A stretch of 64,000 bases of DNA from Ursus arctos (lineage: Eukaryota; Chordata; Mammalia; Carnivora; Ursidae): the NCBI RefSeq assembly GCF_023065955.2, contig NW_026622919.1, positions 1,314,501 to 1,378,500 of the forward strand, read 5' to 3'. Positions 46,701 to 57,500 of the stretch are shown piece by piece. The notes under the pieces are model-generated. The model worked only from the letters and a program-made list of their open reading frames with translations. It was not told the DNA's origin and did no database searches. The position numbers were made by a program, and so were the translations under genes. How positions within the stretch are numbered: the stretch's first letter is position 1; each line of letters starts with the position of its first letter.

Positions 46701-49446
46701 GAAGCCTTTCCTGACCCCCCCAGGAAGGGCAGGGTCTCCTCTGTCCCCCCAGACACAGCATCCCGGTTTGCTTCTGGTGAAGCCCTGACGTCATCAAGCT
46801 GGGATTCTGGAGCTGCGGGGACTACCAACACTCCCCTTCCTGTCCTCGGTTCTGCCTGGCCCTGCTGCTGCCTCAGGTGCCAGCAAAGCCCCAGGAGAGC
46901 ACCGGCACGGCCTCGGGGAAACTGTGCCCTCCCCACGGTCTGGACCTCACTGCCTCCCGCCAAGGGCGCACCTTCAGCAGCTCCTTCAGCTCCTCCATGG
47001 TCTGCTTGTTGGCCACCTCATCGTGGACCGTCTGGCCGCAGTTCTTCACCACAGACTCCATGACCTGCAGGACCCAAGGAAGGGAGCCTCGAGCCACCGG
47101 CTGGGCGAGGGACACCCGCCTTGGACAGGCCCCTCGGGCAAGCTGGCCCATCAGGAGGACCCCCACGGCCGCTCCGAGTCAGGCGGCAACCAATACTACA
47201 TGTGCCCCTTCTCACTCCACTTCTTACCAGCAGGGACAGAGGCCAGACTCGACCTCAGGGCCCTGAGTCTGTCAGCTTCAGCTGCGGCACGGAGGCACTG
47301 CCCTCCATCAGGGCTGCTCCTCTCTGCCCTCCCACCCCAGGCAGGTGGGCAAGGCCCCAGGGTCAAGCTGTCTCTGCCATCTGGACACTGGGGCAGTGAC
47401 TCTTCAGGTGGCCAGAGTGCAGGGGTCTAGTTACCTCCAGGGCATACAAGGCCACGTGAGGATTCTTGTCATTGACTTTCTTTTTGATGGAACTCACGGC
47501 ATATTTGGCTCTGAAAGAAGAGAATATCGGTAAAAGGGAAGACAAAAAAGAAACCATCCTAGAAGCTAAGTTAAGAAAGGCTCTGCCACCCTCTGGTCCT
47601 CAAAATTCCCAAGCAAATGTTAAGTACCTCCAGCCAGTACAGGGAAAAACCTTTCCTTGTCCCCAGATCCCAAAAACCTCAGCGTGGAGACTGCTCAATT
47701 CTCCGCCTGAGGCCTAAGGTGGTTCATCAGGGCTGGTCGCTGCGGGATCCTGGAGCATCACTGGGCTCCAAGGAAGCCGGGAGCGCCATGCTGCCGCCCC
47801 CCGGCTTCTGAGCAGAGATCCTCCTCACTTACTGTGTGTCCCCCTGGCGGATGAGATCACAGATCTGGAGGATGGACTCCCAGTCCGTCTCCAGCAGAAG
47901 CTGGCTGGTCGCTTTGTCTACAGCAAAAACACACCATTACTGGGGCTGTCCTCTGTGATTCCCCGGCTGGCCCCAGAGCTCAGCAACAAAGAGAAGGGAC
48001 CACCTCCTTCCCATTTAAAACATTTGGACTGAATGGAAAACCACATGAAAATCCTCTTGATGCCCAACAATCATGACAGTGCTGTCCTTTCCAGAAAGAA
48101 GGCAAACTGCTTAAAAAATACTAACAGCACACCTGCCGTGCACTTGATCCAAACACTTTATGTGATCACCGCGTTCTGACACAACCTCCTGAGCAACGTC
48201 CTATTTCCATCGTCTTTCCCGACAAAGACAACAAAGCAGAGAAGTGAGGTCACTGCCCAAAGTCACACAGCTCACCGGGCAAAGCCAGGCAGGGTTTCAC
48301 ACTACACTCTGCCACCTCATCCCTGAGTCCCTGGTTCTCCCCACGTTTAACCTGTCCGATGAGATCTCAGCTGGGGCAAGGCTGGAGAAGATGCAGCCTG
48401 GACTCCAGTCTTCTGCTTCAAATGTTTTGTGGGATGGAGCCAGGCACGACCTCTAGGAAGTATTCCTCCACTAACACCTTTACTCTGTGTCCGTCACAGT
48501 TGCCTCACACACACACACATGCTCTGCTCCCCCAGCCCTGCTGGCTCTCCTCCCTGGAGACACATGGGAGGTCTATTAAGGTGTCCACACATAGGATCTG
48601 GTAGTAACTTCTGGATTGATCTTTGTAGGGCTGAACCACTCCTCAGCCTGCATGGTCTCAGAACAAGGAACGTGCCTCATCTGCGGTCTCCTCCAAAACC
48701 ACATTCAAGGAAAAAGCAGGGCAGGCTCAGACCCACCACTGGAGCACCCACCCCAAACACAGAGCCCACCCAGTTTCACTAAGGTGGAAGCCATGCCCGT
48801 AAACATCCATTTTCCTTTTCCTAAAACTGGTGCCCTCCAGGAAGGGCAGAAAGGATTGGCTCTCCAGCTCTGACAAACAGAAAAGCCACCTCCCTAAACA
48901 CCGGGGCCTTCCCGGAGCCCCGTGGGGACAGACGGAGCTGGCCTGCTCCCCCAGGGAAGCAGCGCTCAAAGAGCCTGGCAGGTCCCGGGGACGACACTAC
49001 CGGTTCCACCCTTTGGAGCCCAAGGTTTGGGGCACCCTCAGTTCCCCTCCACCCTAGGTTTTTGTGGGGGAGGGGGTCTATTGGACTAGGTCACCCGTAT
49101 TCGTGACTCAGGACTTGTGGCCCGCTCAGTCAGACGCTTGTGGCTCCAGGGCCGATCATTCCCCTGAAGACCTGCCCACCCCTGGCCCAGAAGCAGAGCC
49201 CCGAGCACGGTCGCCGCGAGCGCAGGCCCAGCCTCCTCCGCGGACCCTCACCCAGTTGGGTAGGGGCCCGCGCCCAGCGCCCTGGGCTGCCAGGTCCCCG
49301 CACCGCTGGCGCTCCCACCCACACCCTGGGGGCCCAGGTCGCTCCGTGGCCGCCCCCCAGCCCCGCTCCCGGGACGCTGGCCAGCCTCGAGGGGCGGGGG
49401 CCGCGTTACCTAGGAGACGCTCGAAGGTGCCGCTGCCGCGCCCCAT
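35433..49446 (-). CDS. HGS: HRS, ESCRT-0 subunit (22 coding exons)
   Basis: HRS binds PI3P and ubiquitinated cargo on endosomes and, with STAM and clathrin, starts multivesicular-body sorting. Exons: 49410-49446, 47833-47917, 47435-47510, 46972-47064, 45138-45261, 43822-43874, 43194-43262, 42390-42514, 41277-41355, 41100-41198, 40882-40983, 40257-40295, 40037-40180, 39880-39939, 39120-39333, 38570-38742, 38357-38497, 38096-38273, 36396-36529, 36202-36321, 35909-35998, 35433-35543. They total 781 residues (human 777). Domains: VHS about 1-145; FYVE about 160-220 with RKHHCRACG and the RVC motif; UIM about 263-279 (LQLALALSQSEAEEKER); PSAP at 350-353, which recruits TSG101; coiled coil about 445-560; Pro/Gln/Tyr-rich tail; terminal clathrin box LISFD. 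All introns are GT-AG except intron 17, where frame and homology point to CAG|GCACGC. Expression presumably starts from the promoter shared with ARL16. Confidence 0.97.
37600..38035 (-). repeat. Interspersed-repeat-like stretch in HGS intron 18
   Basis: AT-rich intronic sequence ending in 'tttgtactatttaactttt' and 'ctgtaaatctgaaattatagc', a pattern common at the ends of ancient mammalian repeats. The family and strand are uncertain. It includes the inverted repeat at 37890-37917. Confidence 0.35.
43658..43782 (+). mobile_element. Short CAN-SINE in HGS intron 6
   Basis: Head 'ggggcgcccggctggctcag', 'ttgatcttggggtcttgagt' and 'ttgggtgtacagattactt', then an uninterrupted A run of about 29 bases at 43753-43781. 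It is antisense to HGS. Its A-tail, a U tract in the HGS pre-mRNA, begins 40 nt past the exon 6 donor. Confidence 0.9.
48100..48330 (+). repeat. MIR in HGS intron 1
   Basis: 'caaacactttatgtgatcac', 'acaacctcctgagcaacgtc' and 'cactgcccaaagtcacacag' follow the MIR consensus order on the plus strand. The copy is old and non-coding. Confidence 0.75.
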
Positions 49447-49755
49447 GGCGACCCCGGACCCCGACCCGACGCCGCTGCGCTCTCCGCGGCGAACCGGCGC
49501 GCCCCCGACTTCCGCTTCCGCCTTTTCCTCGGGCGCGCGCACGCGCGCGTCGCCGGTCCGGGCCGCGAGCCGCGAGGAGGCGGGCTTTTTCACTCGTCCC
49601 AGACGCTGTGCGCCGATTGGGCTGCAGGCTGCACGTTTTGAGGCGGTGAGAGCCGAGAACCAATGAGCAGCTCGGACGTGAGGCCTATCCAATGAGGGGG
49701 GTGGAGGGCGGGACTTGCTCCGAGCTATGGGTGCCGGGTGGAGTCCGGAGCCGTG
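49447..49755. promoter_or_regulatory. Bidirectional CpG promoter of HGS (-) and ARL16 (+)
   Basis: Only 309 bp separate the two start codons, and the region is CpG-rich and TATA-less. It has three CCAAT boxes within 78 bp: ATTGG at 49616-49620, CCAAT at 49660-49664 and CCAAT at 49689-49693. An ETS-type ACTTCCG lies at about 49508-49514. An 18-bp alternating purine-pyrimidine run, (GC)n with one AC, lies at 49533-49550 and also resembles overlapping NRF-1 sites. NF-Y and ETS sites are typical of shared housekeeping promoters. Confidence 0.8.
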
Positions 49756-51592
49756 ATGTGTCTCCTGCTGGGGGCTTCGGGGGTCGGGAAGACCCTGTTG
49801 GTGAAAAGACTGCTGACTATCCTTCCGCGCTGGGCGGGTGGCTAGGAGGAGGGGGGCAGGGGACTGGTGCCGGGGTCAGGGTGCTCCCGGGGGAGCGGGG
49901 ATAGGGGTCCCGGGGCGGGGTCCGGCCGCCGCCCGCCTTCTCTGCCCGGCTCGGGATCCTTGACTGCCCGCACAGCTGAGCTCCGGGGATGGGAAGGGCG
50001 ACCTGGGCGATCCTCCCCCGACGCGGCCCACGGTAGGCCTCCCCTCTCCCGCGGGTTTAGCGGAAACGGGTACCCTTTACGGTTTGCAAAGCGCTTTGGG
50101 TTGTTTTAAGTGGAACCTGGAGTCCGGCGGGTCAGTGTGGTAATGCAACCCTCGCGAGGTGAGCGGGATGTCACGGGAAGGGGCCTGCCTCCCGGGACAG
50201 AGCTGTGGCGGACGTGGGTGCATGGCAGGGCCCCGAGCCGCCCGCCCCTCGCCACTCTTCACACTGCTCTCTTTGGTCGCCCCGAGGCGAATCCCACTGA
50301 TGGGTGTTGGAGCTGCGGCCACAGCCGGCTCTGAGGGTTAGGGCGTGGACCTCTGGAAGCCACTTCAGCCTTCCTTCCTTAGAGTTGTGCTTTAGGGTCT
50401 AAGCCCTTGAGAATGGCCGTGTTGGTGTTTAGATCAGTGTGAAAGGTGGTGCACGTTCCTCTCCAGGAGTTCCCAGTGGGAAAGAGCTTATGTCCCTAAT
50501 GCTTCCTGTTTTTCTCCACAGGTGGGCACCGACCTTACTGACATCGTGGTCCCAAGCAAGATTACCATCCGGGAGCTAGGGGGGTGCATGAGCCCCATCT
50601 GGCCCAGCTACTATGGAAATTGCCATTCTCTCTTGGTAGGTCATGATCCGGGGAACTTTTTAGACATCATCTAGTGCTGGACCTCACTCCGTACAGGCTG
50701 GAGTTTGGGTTCCTGGGCAGTTATGCTAGTCGAGGACTTCCTTTTGGGAACCCAATTTGATCCGTAGTGCTCCTGGGCCAGAGCTGAAGTGAAAGCTCCC
50801 GCGGGGCTTGCGGACAGTGTTTCTTCCCTGCCAGTAACGTGCTTGCCCTCTGCATTGTTCCCCTGCCTCTGCTCTTACGCTTATGCTTGACTTCTACATA
50901 CCTTTCCCATCCTAGCAAGGCCTGTGCCCCAAATCCTAGGACCCTTCCTGAGAGAACTGATGGTCACGTGAGTAGAGAGACTTTCTGTGGGTAGAAACAA
51001 GTGACAGCAGGTCACTCTTCTGCAACTCATTTCCCTTTACTTTCGCAGACTCCAAGGACCTTTGTTTAAAAGGCATTTTCCTCCTCTGAGCCAGGTCATG
51101 ATGCCCAAGGAAGGGGATTTGGAAAGGACTGTCTCCCTCACGGGGTGTCCCTGGCCTGCATTTTCTTCTTCCCTAGTTCATGGTAGACGCCGCTAACCCC
51201 ACTCAGCTGTCTGCATCCTGCGTGCAACTCCTGGGTCTCCTTTCTGCAGAAGGACTCGCGGAAGCATCAGTCTTGATCCTCTTCAATAAAACGTACGGGT
51301 CTGTGATCCTGGAGGAGTGGGGGGGTGCCCCCCAAGAGGGTGGCTCCTGGGGTGGGGTACGGTGGGGGCTGGGGTGGGCTTGTGGCAGCCCACCGTGACA
51401 GGGCGCTTCTTCCGCTATAGCGATCTGCCCTGTTACATGACCGTAGAGGAGATGAAGTCTTTGATCAGGCTCCCAGACATCATCGCTTGTGCCAAGCAGA
51501 ACATCAGCACAGCAGAAATCAGCGCCCACAAGGGCACCGGCTTAGCGGGGGTGCTGCATTGGCTCCAGGACACCCGCAGAACTGACAGCTGA
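49756..51592 (+). CDS. ARL16: ARF-like GTPase 16 (5 exons)
   Basis: ARL16 is an atypical ARF-family GTPase. It has been reported to act in ciliary traffic (with INPP5E) and to restrain RIG-I. Exons: 49756-49816, 49974-50032, 50522-50635, 51177-51292, 51421-51592. They encode 173 residues, the length of human ARL16 counted from its second methionine. The P-loop is GASGVGKT (6-13). The usual DxxGQ switch-2 motif is replaced by RELGGC (57-62), as in human, so classical hydrolysis chemistry is doubtful. The base-specificity motif is NKTD (115-118; NKID in human as I recall). Start: the human upstream methionine has no in-frame counterpart, since the frame is closed by TGA at 49693-49695, so MCLLLG is the start. 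Introns 2-4 are GT-AG. Intron 1 looks U12-type. No clear poly(A) signal was found downstream. Confidence 0.95.
49817..49973 (+). other. ARL16: U12-type intron with CT...AC ends (ARL16 intron 1)
   Basis: The expected junction after residue 20 has no GT or GC donor. The intron begins CTATCCTT, matching the minor-spliceosome donor (A/G)TATCCTT at 7 of 8 positions. It carries an exact branch-site consensus TCCTTGAC at 49957-49964 and ends CCGCAC ten bases after the branch A. Using these ends joins A with AG to make AAG (Lys21), followed by Leu-Ser-Ser, and restores the 173-residue frame. AT-AC introns of this class are known; the first base here is C instead of A. Confidence 0.82.
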
Positions 51593-53520
51593 CCATCAGG
51601 AGGAGAAGCATTACTGGCCGGCTCTGGGGAGGAGGCAGAGAACGGCACTGCGTGGCCTCCAGTGATCTGTCCTCATCAGGGACAGGATGACCCAACATAA
51701 GCCTAGGGGATAGGCTTCTGGCCCAAGTTGTAGTGATGGGTAAACTGAGGAACCCCGGTTACAGAAACTCCTGACAGCTGGCCTCTGAATGAAAAGATCG
51801 TCCCCAGGGCTTAGAGAGGAGGACAGGCTTGCAGGGTGGCTGGGTGTCCTACTCCCATCCTGGGAGTATTCTTGCTCAGAGGTGTTTGGACTGCACAGCC
51901 CCATGGACTTGGTCTCTCGACTGTGATGCAGGCTGTACCTGTTGAGTTTGTGACAGGCTGACGACGTGACCCCCCACCGTATGAGAACATTGTCCTAGGA
52001 AGACCTGAGCCTGGAGTCAGAACGAGAACGGTGTTTTCATTCGTTCATTTGCTCAGTGCACGTTTATCACCAAGGAGGGCATAGGGGATCCCGCGGGCAG
52101 GTGAGAGTGAGGAGTGGGTCAGAGCGCAGGAGGTCCCGGCAAGCCCATCCCGACTTCAGCTGAGGGGCTTGCTGGAGAACAAGGGTGTGCTCGTGTGCTA
52201 GGGCCTCCATAACAAGTTGCCACAAGCGCGGGGACTTGCAACGACCCAAATTTACGCTCACAGCCCTGGAGGCCAGAAAACTGATAGCAAGGTGTCAGCA
52301 GGGTTGGAGGGGGAAGGATCTGGAGGCTCCGAGAGAGGACACGTTCCTTGCTTCTCTTCTGGCTTCCAGTGGCTCCTGGAATGCTCGATATAACTTGGCT
52401 TGTGACTTGCAGAACTAGAATCCCTGGCTCTGTCTTCATGCGGCTTTCATAGGGCCCACCCTAAATCCAGGATGATCTCGAGATCCCTAATTACATCTGC
52501 AAAGACTTTTTTGGAAAAACAGTCACGCTTGTGTGTTCCCAGGGTTACAGTGAGACGTCCGTGTGGGGCTGCTGTTCAGCTCGCTGTGGTTGGTTAAGAA
52601 GCCCTCTACTCCCGGGTGTGGTTGTGTGTTTTCTGTAAATGGCTTTCTCCGTCTCAGTGGGCAGTTGAGGCTAGTTGGTCTGTGAAGAACTGCCAGACAT
52701 CTGTCGCCCCCACCCCCCACCCCCGCCGGCATGCAGAACCGAACGGCAGCCCAGGACCTCAGCGCGAGGTTTCCAGCAGTTAGCCGCGTTATTGCGGGGA
52801 TGTGTGTTCACACTTGGGTTATAAATGATGCCTCATAAAAGCTCTTGCAGCGACTGCAGGGCCACAGGGGCTCCTGTCTCTTCCCCTCACCCCCACCCCA
52901 TGGAAGCGCTCGTCTCTGGGAAGGTCTGGTACTGTGCACTCCTGCGCCACTGCCCCAAGTGTCCACCCCGAGGGCGCAGTCCTTACGAATTTCAGACTTC
53001 ACCCAGCGTAACCGGCTTTCATCCACCCCCCATGTCAGAGAACTTAAACACAGGCTCAGGAGACAAGCACCTGGCTCCGTCTCTAGGGGTGACCCCTGGC
53101 GCGGGGTCCCTCTCAGATTTTGGCCTGGCGACATCTCATGGTAAAGCCAGCCTGAGCCAAGTTGGTGAGTTTTGGGGACACTCTGACAGGCTGAGGTGGT
53201 TTGAACCTCATTTTAAAAGGCAAACCTCCAGCCACGACCCATTTCCACCTTCCTGCTTTCATGCCACGCCTGGTGGTGTCCAGGAGCGCAGGTGTTTCTC
53301 AGGGACTGCGTTCACCCCTGGTCTTGCCGCCCTGCCCACGTCCTGGAATCCTACTGAGCACCCTGGAGCAGCCACGCTGCCCACCCCCTACCACCTGTGC
53401 TCTACCATGGCAGTGGCAGCCAGCACTCCCAGGCATCCGATGCAGGGGACAGGGCCCCCACCACACAGAAACACACCCCTGAGGTGCTAGCCTTGAACAC
53501 AAACACAGCTTCAACTCAGA
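51593..53520. other. Tail-to-tail spacer between ARL16 and CCDC137
   Basis: It holds the ARL16 3'UTR (end not resolved), an MLT1-like LTR on the minus strand at about 52190-52545, and unique sequence. No exon was recognised. Confidence 0.5.
52190..52545 (-). repeat. MLT1-like MaLR LTR, antisense
   Basis: Reverse-complement MLT1 blocks occur in order: 'tccataacaagttgccaca', 'acagccctggaggccagaa', 'aaggtgtcagcagggttgg', 'agggcccaccctaaatccag' and 'attacatctgcaaagactt'. It lies about 600 bp past the ARL16 stop codon. Confidence 0.75.
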
Positions 53521-53524
53521 AGTT

Positions 53525-53530
53525 TTTAAT
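53525..53530 (-). terminator. CCDC137: Poly(A) signal (ATTAAA) of CCDC137
   Basis: Minus-strand ATTAAA about 1 kb past the stop, followed by a GT-rich element ('gctgtgtttgtgttcaag' on the minus strand). This implies a 3'UTR of about 54543-53505. Confidence 0.65.
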
Positions 53531-53980
53531 TTGAAACAAACACCAAAACATTGTAGAGGATACCGAGAGGATCCCCCAGAGGCACACTACCCCACTTTCT
53601 GTAGGGCCACCCTGGCCAAGGCTGAGAAGTAGCATTTCCCGAGCTATGCGAGCCCGAGGAAGGAGCCGGGTGTTGTCCTCATGAGGACAGGAGCAGTAGG
53701 ACTGTTCGACTGCTGGGAGCCCCACAGCTGAGCACACTGGTAACATCTGGGTGCTCCCTCCTGTGGCTCTGGTGGAAGGTTCACACCTCACCAGGCCCTG
53801 CGGTTGGCAGGAATTCCCCACGTAGCCCTTTTAGCCACAGGAAGGTCCTGAGCCACGGTCCTGTCCTTGCCTTTGAGCTGCCTCAGACCGGCTCCTCTTT
53901 CCCCAAAGACCTTAAGAACACAGACCTCCTCTCAAACCCACTCGGTGGGAGGTGTCCGGTTTCCACATCCCAGTGAAAGC

Positions 53981-54001
53981 GGGGGGGGGGGGGGGGGGGG
54001 G
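53981..54001. repeat. 21-base poly-G run
   Basis: An uninterrupted run of 21 G on the plus strand inside the predicted CCDC137 3'UTR, where the transcript would carry C21. Length is likely unstable and prone to assembly error. Confidence 0.9.
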
Positions 54002-54543
54002 CTCCACCTGCCTTTGCAGGGATAAGGTGCCAGGAGCAGATCCCAGCAGCCCGACGCTGACCTCTGCCCTCCACAGCCCCCTCCAGCCCACGCTTCCAGC
54101 CGTGCTGCGCCATTGGACCACATGGAGCTTTAGTTACGGGTTCAGCTGACCAAGTCTGCAGTGTCTCCAGTGGACTGCGTCTCAGGACAGAATTACGGGA
54201 TCGTCCTCCCTCCCTAAAGTGGTCCTGGGGTATCTGAGCCTGGACTCGTGTCTTCAGAACAAAGCTGCGATGGAACGATGCCAGGGGTGCTTGACTGGCT
54301 GTGTCCCAAACAGGAGCTGGCCACTCTATGGGGACTTGGGACAGACCGTGCTCCGTGTGAGACAGCCTAGCAGATGGTCACTCGCAGAAGAGCCATCTTA
54401 GGGAGAAAAAAATGAGAGCCAAGGCCCGGAGCCCTCTTCTGCGCTGGCCAGCAAGTACATAAGAGGCCTGGGAGTCCCAGCGCATGTTCCAGGCCATCTA
54501 CCCGTCCTCCCCAAACCCAGCTGTGGAGGCCCTGGTCTCAAGG

Positions 54544-57500
54544 TCACAGACGTGTCTCTGCCTTCTTCCCGGAAGCGAGGTGCTGGGAACAGGGCGGCTG
54601 TGGTGACTGAGCCCCCTGCCGCTGCTGCTTCTTTAGCGCCCTATAGGCCTGCACGGCCCGCTCTCTCTCCTCCCCAATAATCCGCTGCCGGGCCAGCGAT
54701 GTGGTCAGAGGCTGGGACACGCCAGTAGGACTCAGAAGCATCCTCAGCATCAGCGACTTCTTCCCAGGCTAAAGAACAGAGATGGAAGGTTGAGGCACAG
54801 TTCAGGAAGGAGGGGAGATAACAAAGGGCCCACGTTGGTCCAATAGCCGTATGCCCGGTGAGAATGTGGCATCCCGAGCACAGGCCCCGGACCAGGCAGC
54901 ACTGGGCGACACACAGGACAGATGCCTCTGCTTACCTGGCCCCGGCTTGTGCTCGTCCTGGGCTGGGCGGTCAGCTCTGGGGGCTGCAGGGCAACCTCAC
55001 CAAACTTCACCGTGTCTGGGGGGGCAGAGGAGCACAAGTGATGCCTCTGGCCACACAACCACCGCAGTCCCCACCCCCGCTGCGGCACAGGTGCCCAGGG
55101 CCAACAAGATCGTTCCAGGAAGAGCTACCTCGGAGCAGCTCCTGCTCCAGCCTTTCTGCTGCCTTCTCCTCCCTTCTCCGCCGGACTCTATCCAGTCGCC
55201 GTTTCTGAAACCTGGGGAAGAAAGCACAATGCCGTTCAGGTTCCCAAAGTCTCATCCCACGGGACTCAGAAGGCAGAGGTCACCCGTGCCCAGGAGGATG
55301 CCCCACAGCAGAGCCCAGCAAGCTGCCGTCAAGTCCCCTCTCTGGCGACCACCTGCCCCCCACAGCCATGCGCTCTGAACAGGCCTCTGGGGTTTCAAGG
55401 CCACATTCTCATTGGGGGCGACTGTGCCCCCAGAGCACATCTGACGGCGCTGGGTTGTCACAACGTGGGGGCTGCTCCTGGCACCTCGGGCAGAGGCCAG
55501 GCTGTCGCTCCACGCGCTGTGCCGCCCAGAACGGCCGCCGCCCCAGACAATCACCGGCCCCGCACGCCGACGGTGCTCCTGCATCCAGAGGGTCTTGCAG
55601 AGCAGCACTGGGTTCGGGAGACGGCTGTGGCTCCGGATGGTGTGTGGTTCGGGTCTTCTGTGATGTACTTTTCGTCACTTAGCCCCAGCAGAAGCATGAA
55701 GAGCGCTCGGATCCAGGCAGCGCCATGGGGCCGCAGACCCTCTCCAACTTCCACAGCTATGACAGAAGCTTCGGATGAAAGCTTGGATCCGCTCATCTCA
55801 AGAGCTGCAGCTGTGGCAGAAACCACCTCCCCACCCCTGCCCACAGGCCCAGGGAGGTGGCACAGGGCTTCCTTCCTTCTCCAGGGCCGGGGGGCAGGGG
55901 AGCTACAGCTGGCAGTGGGCTCCCTCCTGGTGCCGGATGCCACCCTCAGGAGCCCTGGAAGGACCTCATCCAAGCCCCCACTGGAGATGCCAGCATCCCC
56001 TCTTCACAGATGAGGCGCCAGAGCTGAAAGGTCCCAGGATTTGTGCATACGGCCCAGCGGAAGGCCCTCAAACTTCTTTCAGGGCAACGACCCCAGTCCA
56101 GGTTCTCAGGTGGAATCAGCCAGTCAGAAGCAGGGAACCCCAGAGCTGCATGGGATCCCCTACTGCCCAGCAAGCCTTCCCATCAGCCTCATCTTTCCCC
56201 CCCTCCCTATTGCAACTGGTCAGGGTGGACAACTGGCCTCTGGCTTCATCTGGCTCTTGTGCCCCCTTGATGCTTTTTCAAACAAAGGCAAAGACAAAGC
56301 TAGGCCTTCAGAGTTCCGTGGGCTCAGAGGCTCCCTGCACCCCCAGGGTTGAAAAGCTCTGATATAGAGAAAAACACTCAGCGACTGACCAGGTTTCACG
56401 TGTTTCTATGCTCCCCCTGAATCATGGGGTGGGCTAGGGCTCCCCCAGTAAGAAAACACTAGCGCTTCAGAGAACAGTCACAGGACCCCTACCCCACCCC
56501 ACTCACGCTTTCTTCCGCTCCGACTTCTCCTTCTTGGGAGCCGCCTGCACCTCGGGCTGCCGGGCCACCTGGTTCTTGCTGAGGAAGAGCACGTGCTGGG
56601 CCTTCTGCTCCATTCGCTGGATGTAGGCCCCGTCAGACTCCCACTTCCTCTGCCTGAATCTGGGGACAGCGATGTCCGGCTCCACTCCCTTTGCTTCCTT
56701 CTCTAATGTCTTTCTGAAGGCCACCTGGGCTGAGGACAAAAGGAGAGGTCAGGGGGTGTGGTGCCAGGCTGGCCGCCTGCCCAGGCTCGTTTCCCTGCCC
56801 GGGGCCACAGGGAAGGAAGACCAGACTCAAGTGGGGGCAGCCCAACTACAGGAGCTAAAGATTTACGATGTCCAGCTAGGGCACCCATGGGGATGGAAGC
56901 CCCACAGCCCACTGCTGCACATCAGATGTCCACCACAGCTCAGGTGAAAAAGAAAACAGGAAAGAAACTAAATGTTATTTAATCATCAGTGCCGGACTGG
57001 CTGAGTAACCACCCTATGATCCTGTGAAGACTTGACTGCACAGACCCAGAACGTTCAGCGACGCACAGGATAAACGTGCCGCTTTTCCGTCGTAAGTATG
57101 TGGAGACCTGCAGGACGCTTCTCTGTGGCCGGCACGGCAGAAGATGGACAGCACGCTCTTTCAGGGCGGAAGAGCAGGATTCAGAGACGGGGAGGGAGGC
57201 TATGCCGCACCTCACACCTTCCACCCGATTGCTTTCCCACGTAGGTGAGTTTACGTGTTCACCAAAAACAAGAGCCAGCTCAGGGAAGCACAGTCAGACT
57301 GGGTCACCTTCCACCGGGGCCAGTGCGTCCTCCACTTCTCACCATCTCTTTGATCGCCATAGACCCCCAACGAAAAGTGTGAGGTTTACGAGAAAATTAT
57401 AAAACGGCACTGATGTAAAAACAAGCTCATGTTTGGGAAAACAAATGTACATACACAAAATACCAACGTGCTGGACTCCATTCCCCAAAATGCCCCGAGT

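Noticed and set aside
49801..49845. Reading ARL16 as broken because the frame after residue 20 runs into a stop
   Set aside because: The sequence after residue 20 is explained as a U12-type intron, and splicing it restores the full protein.
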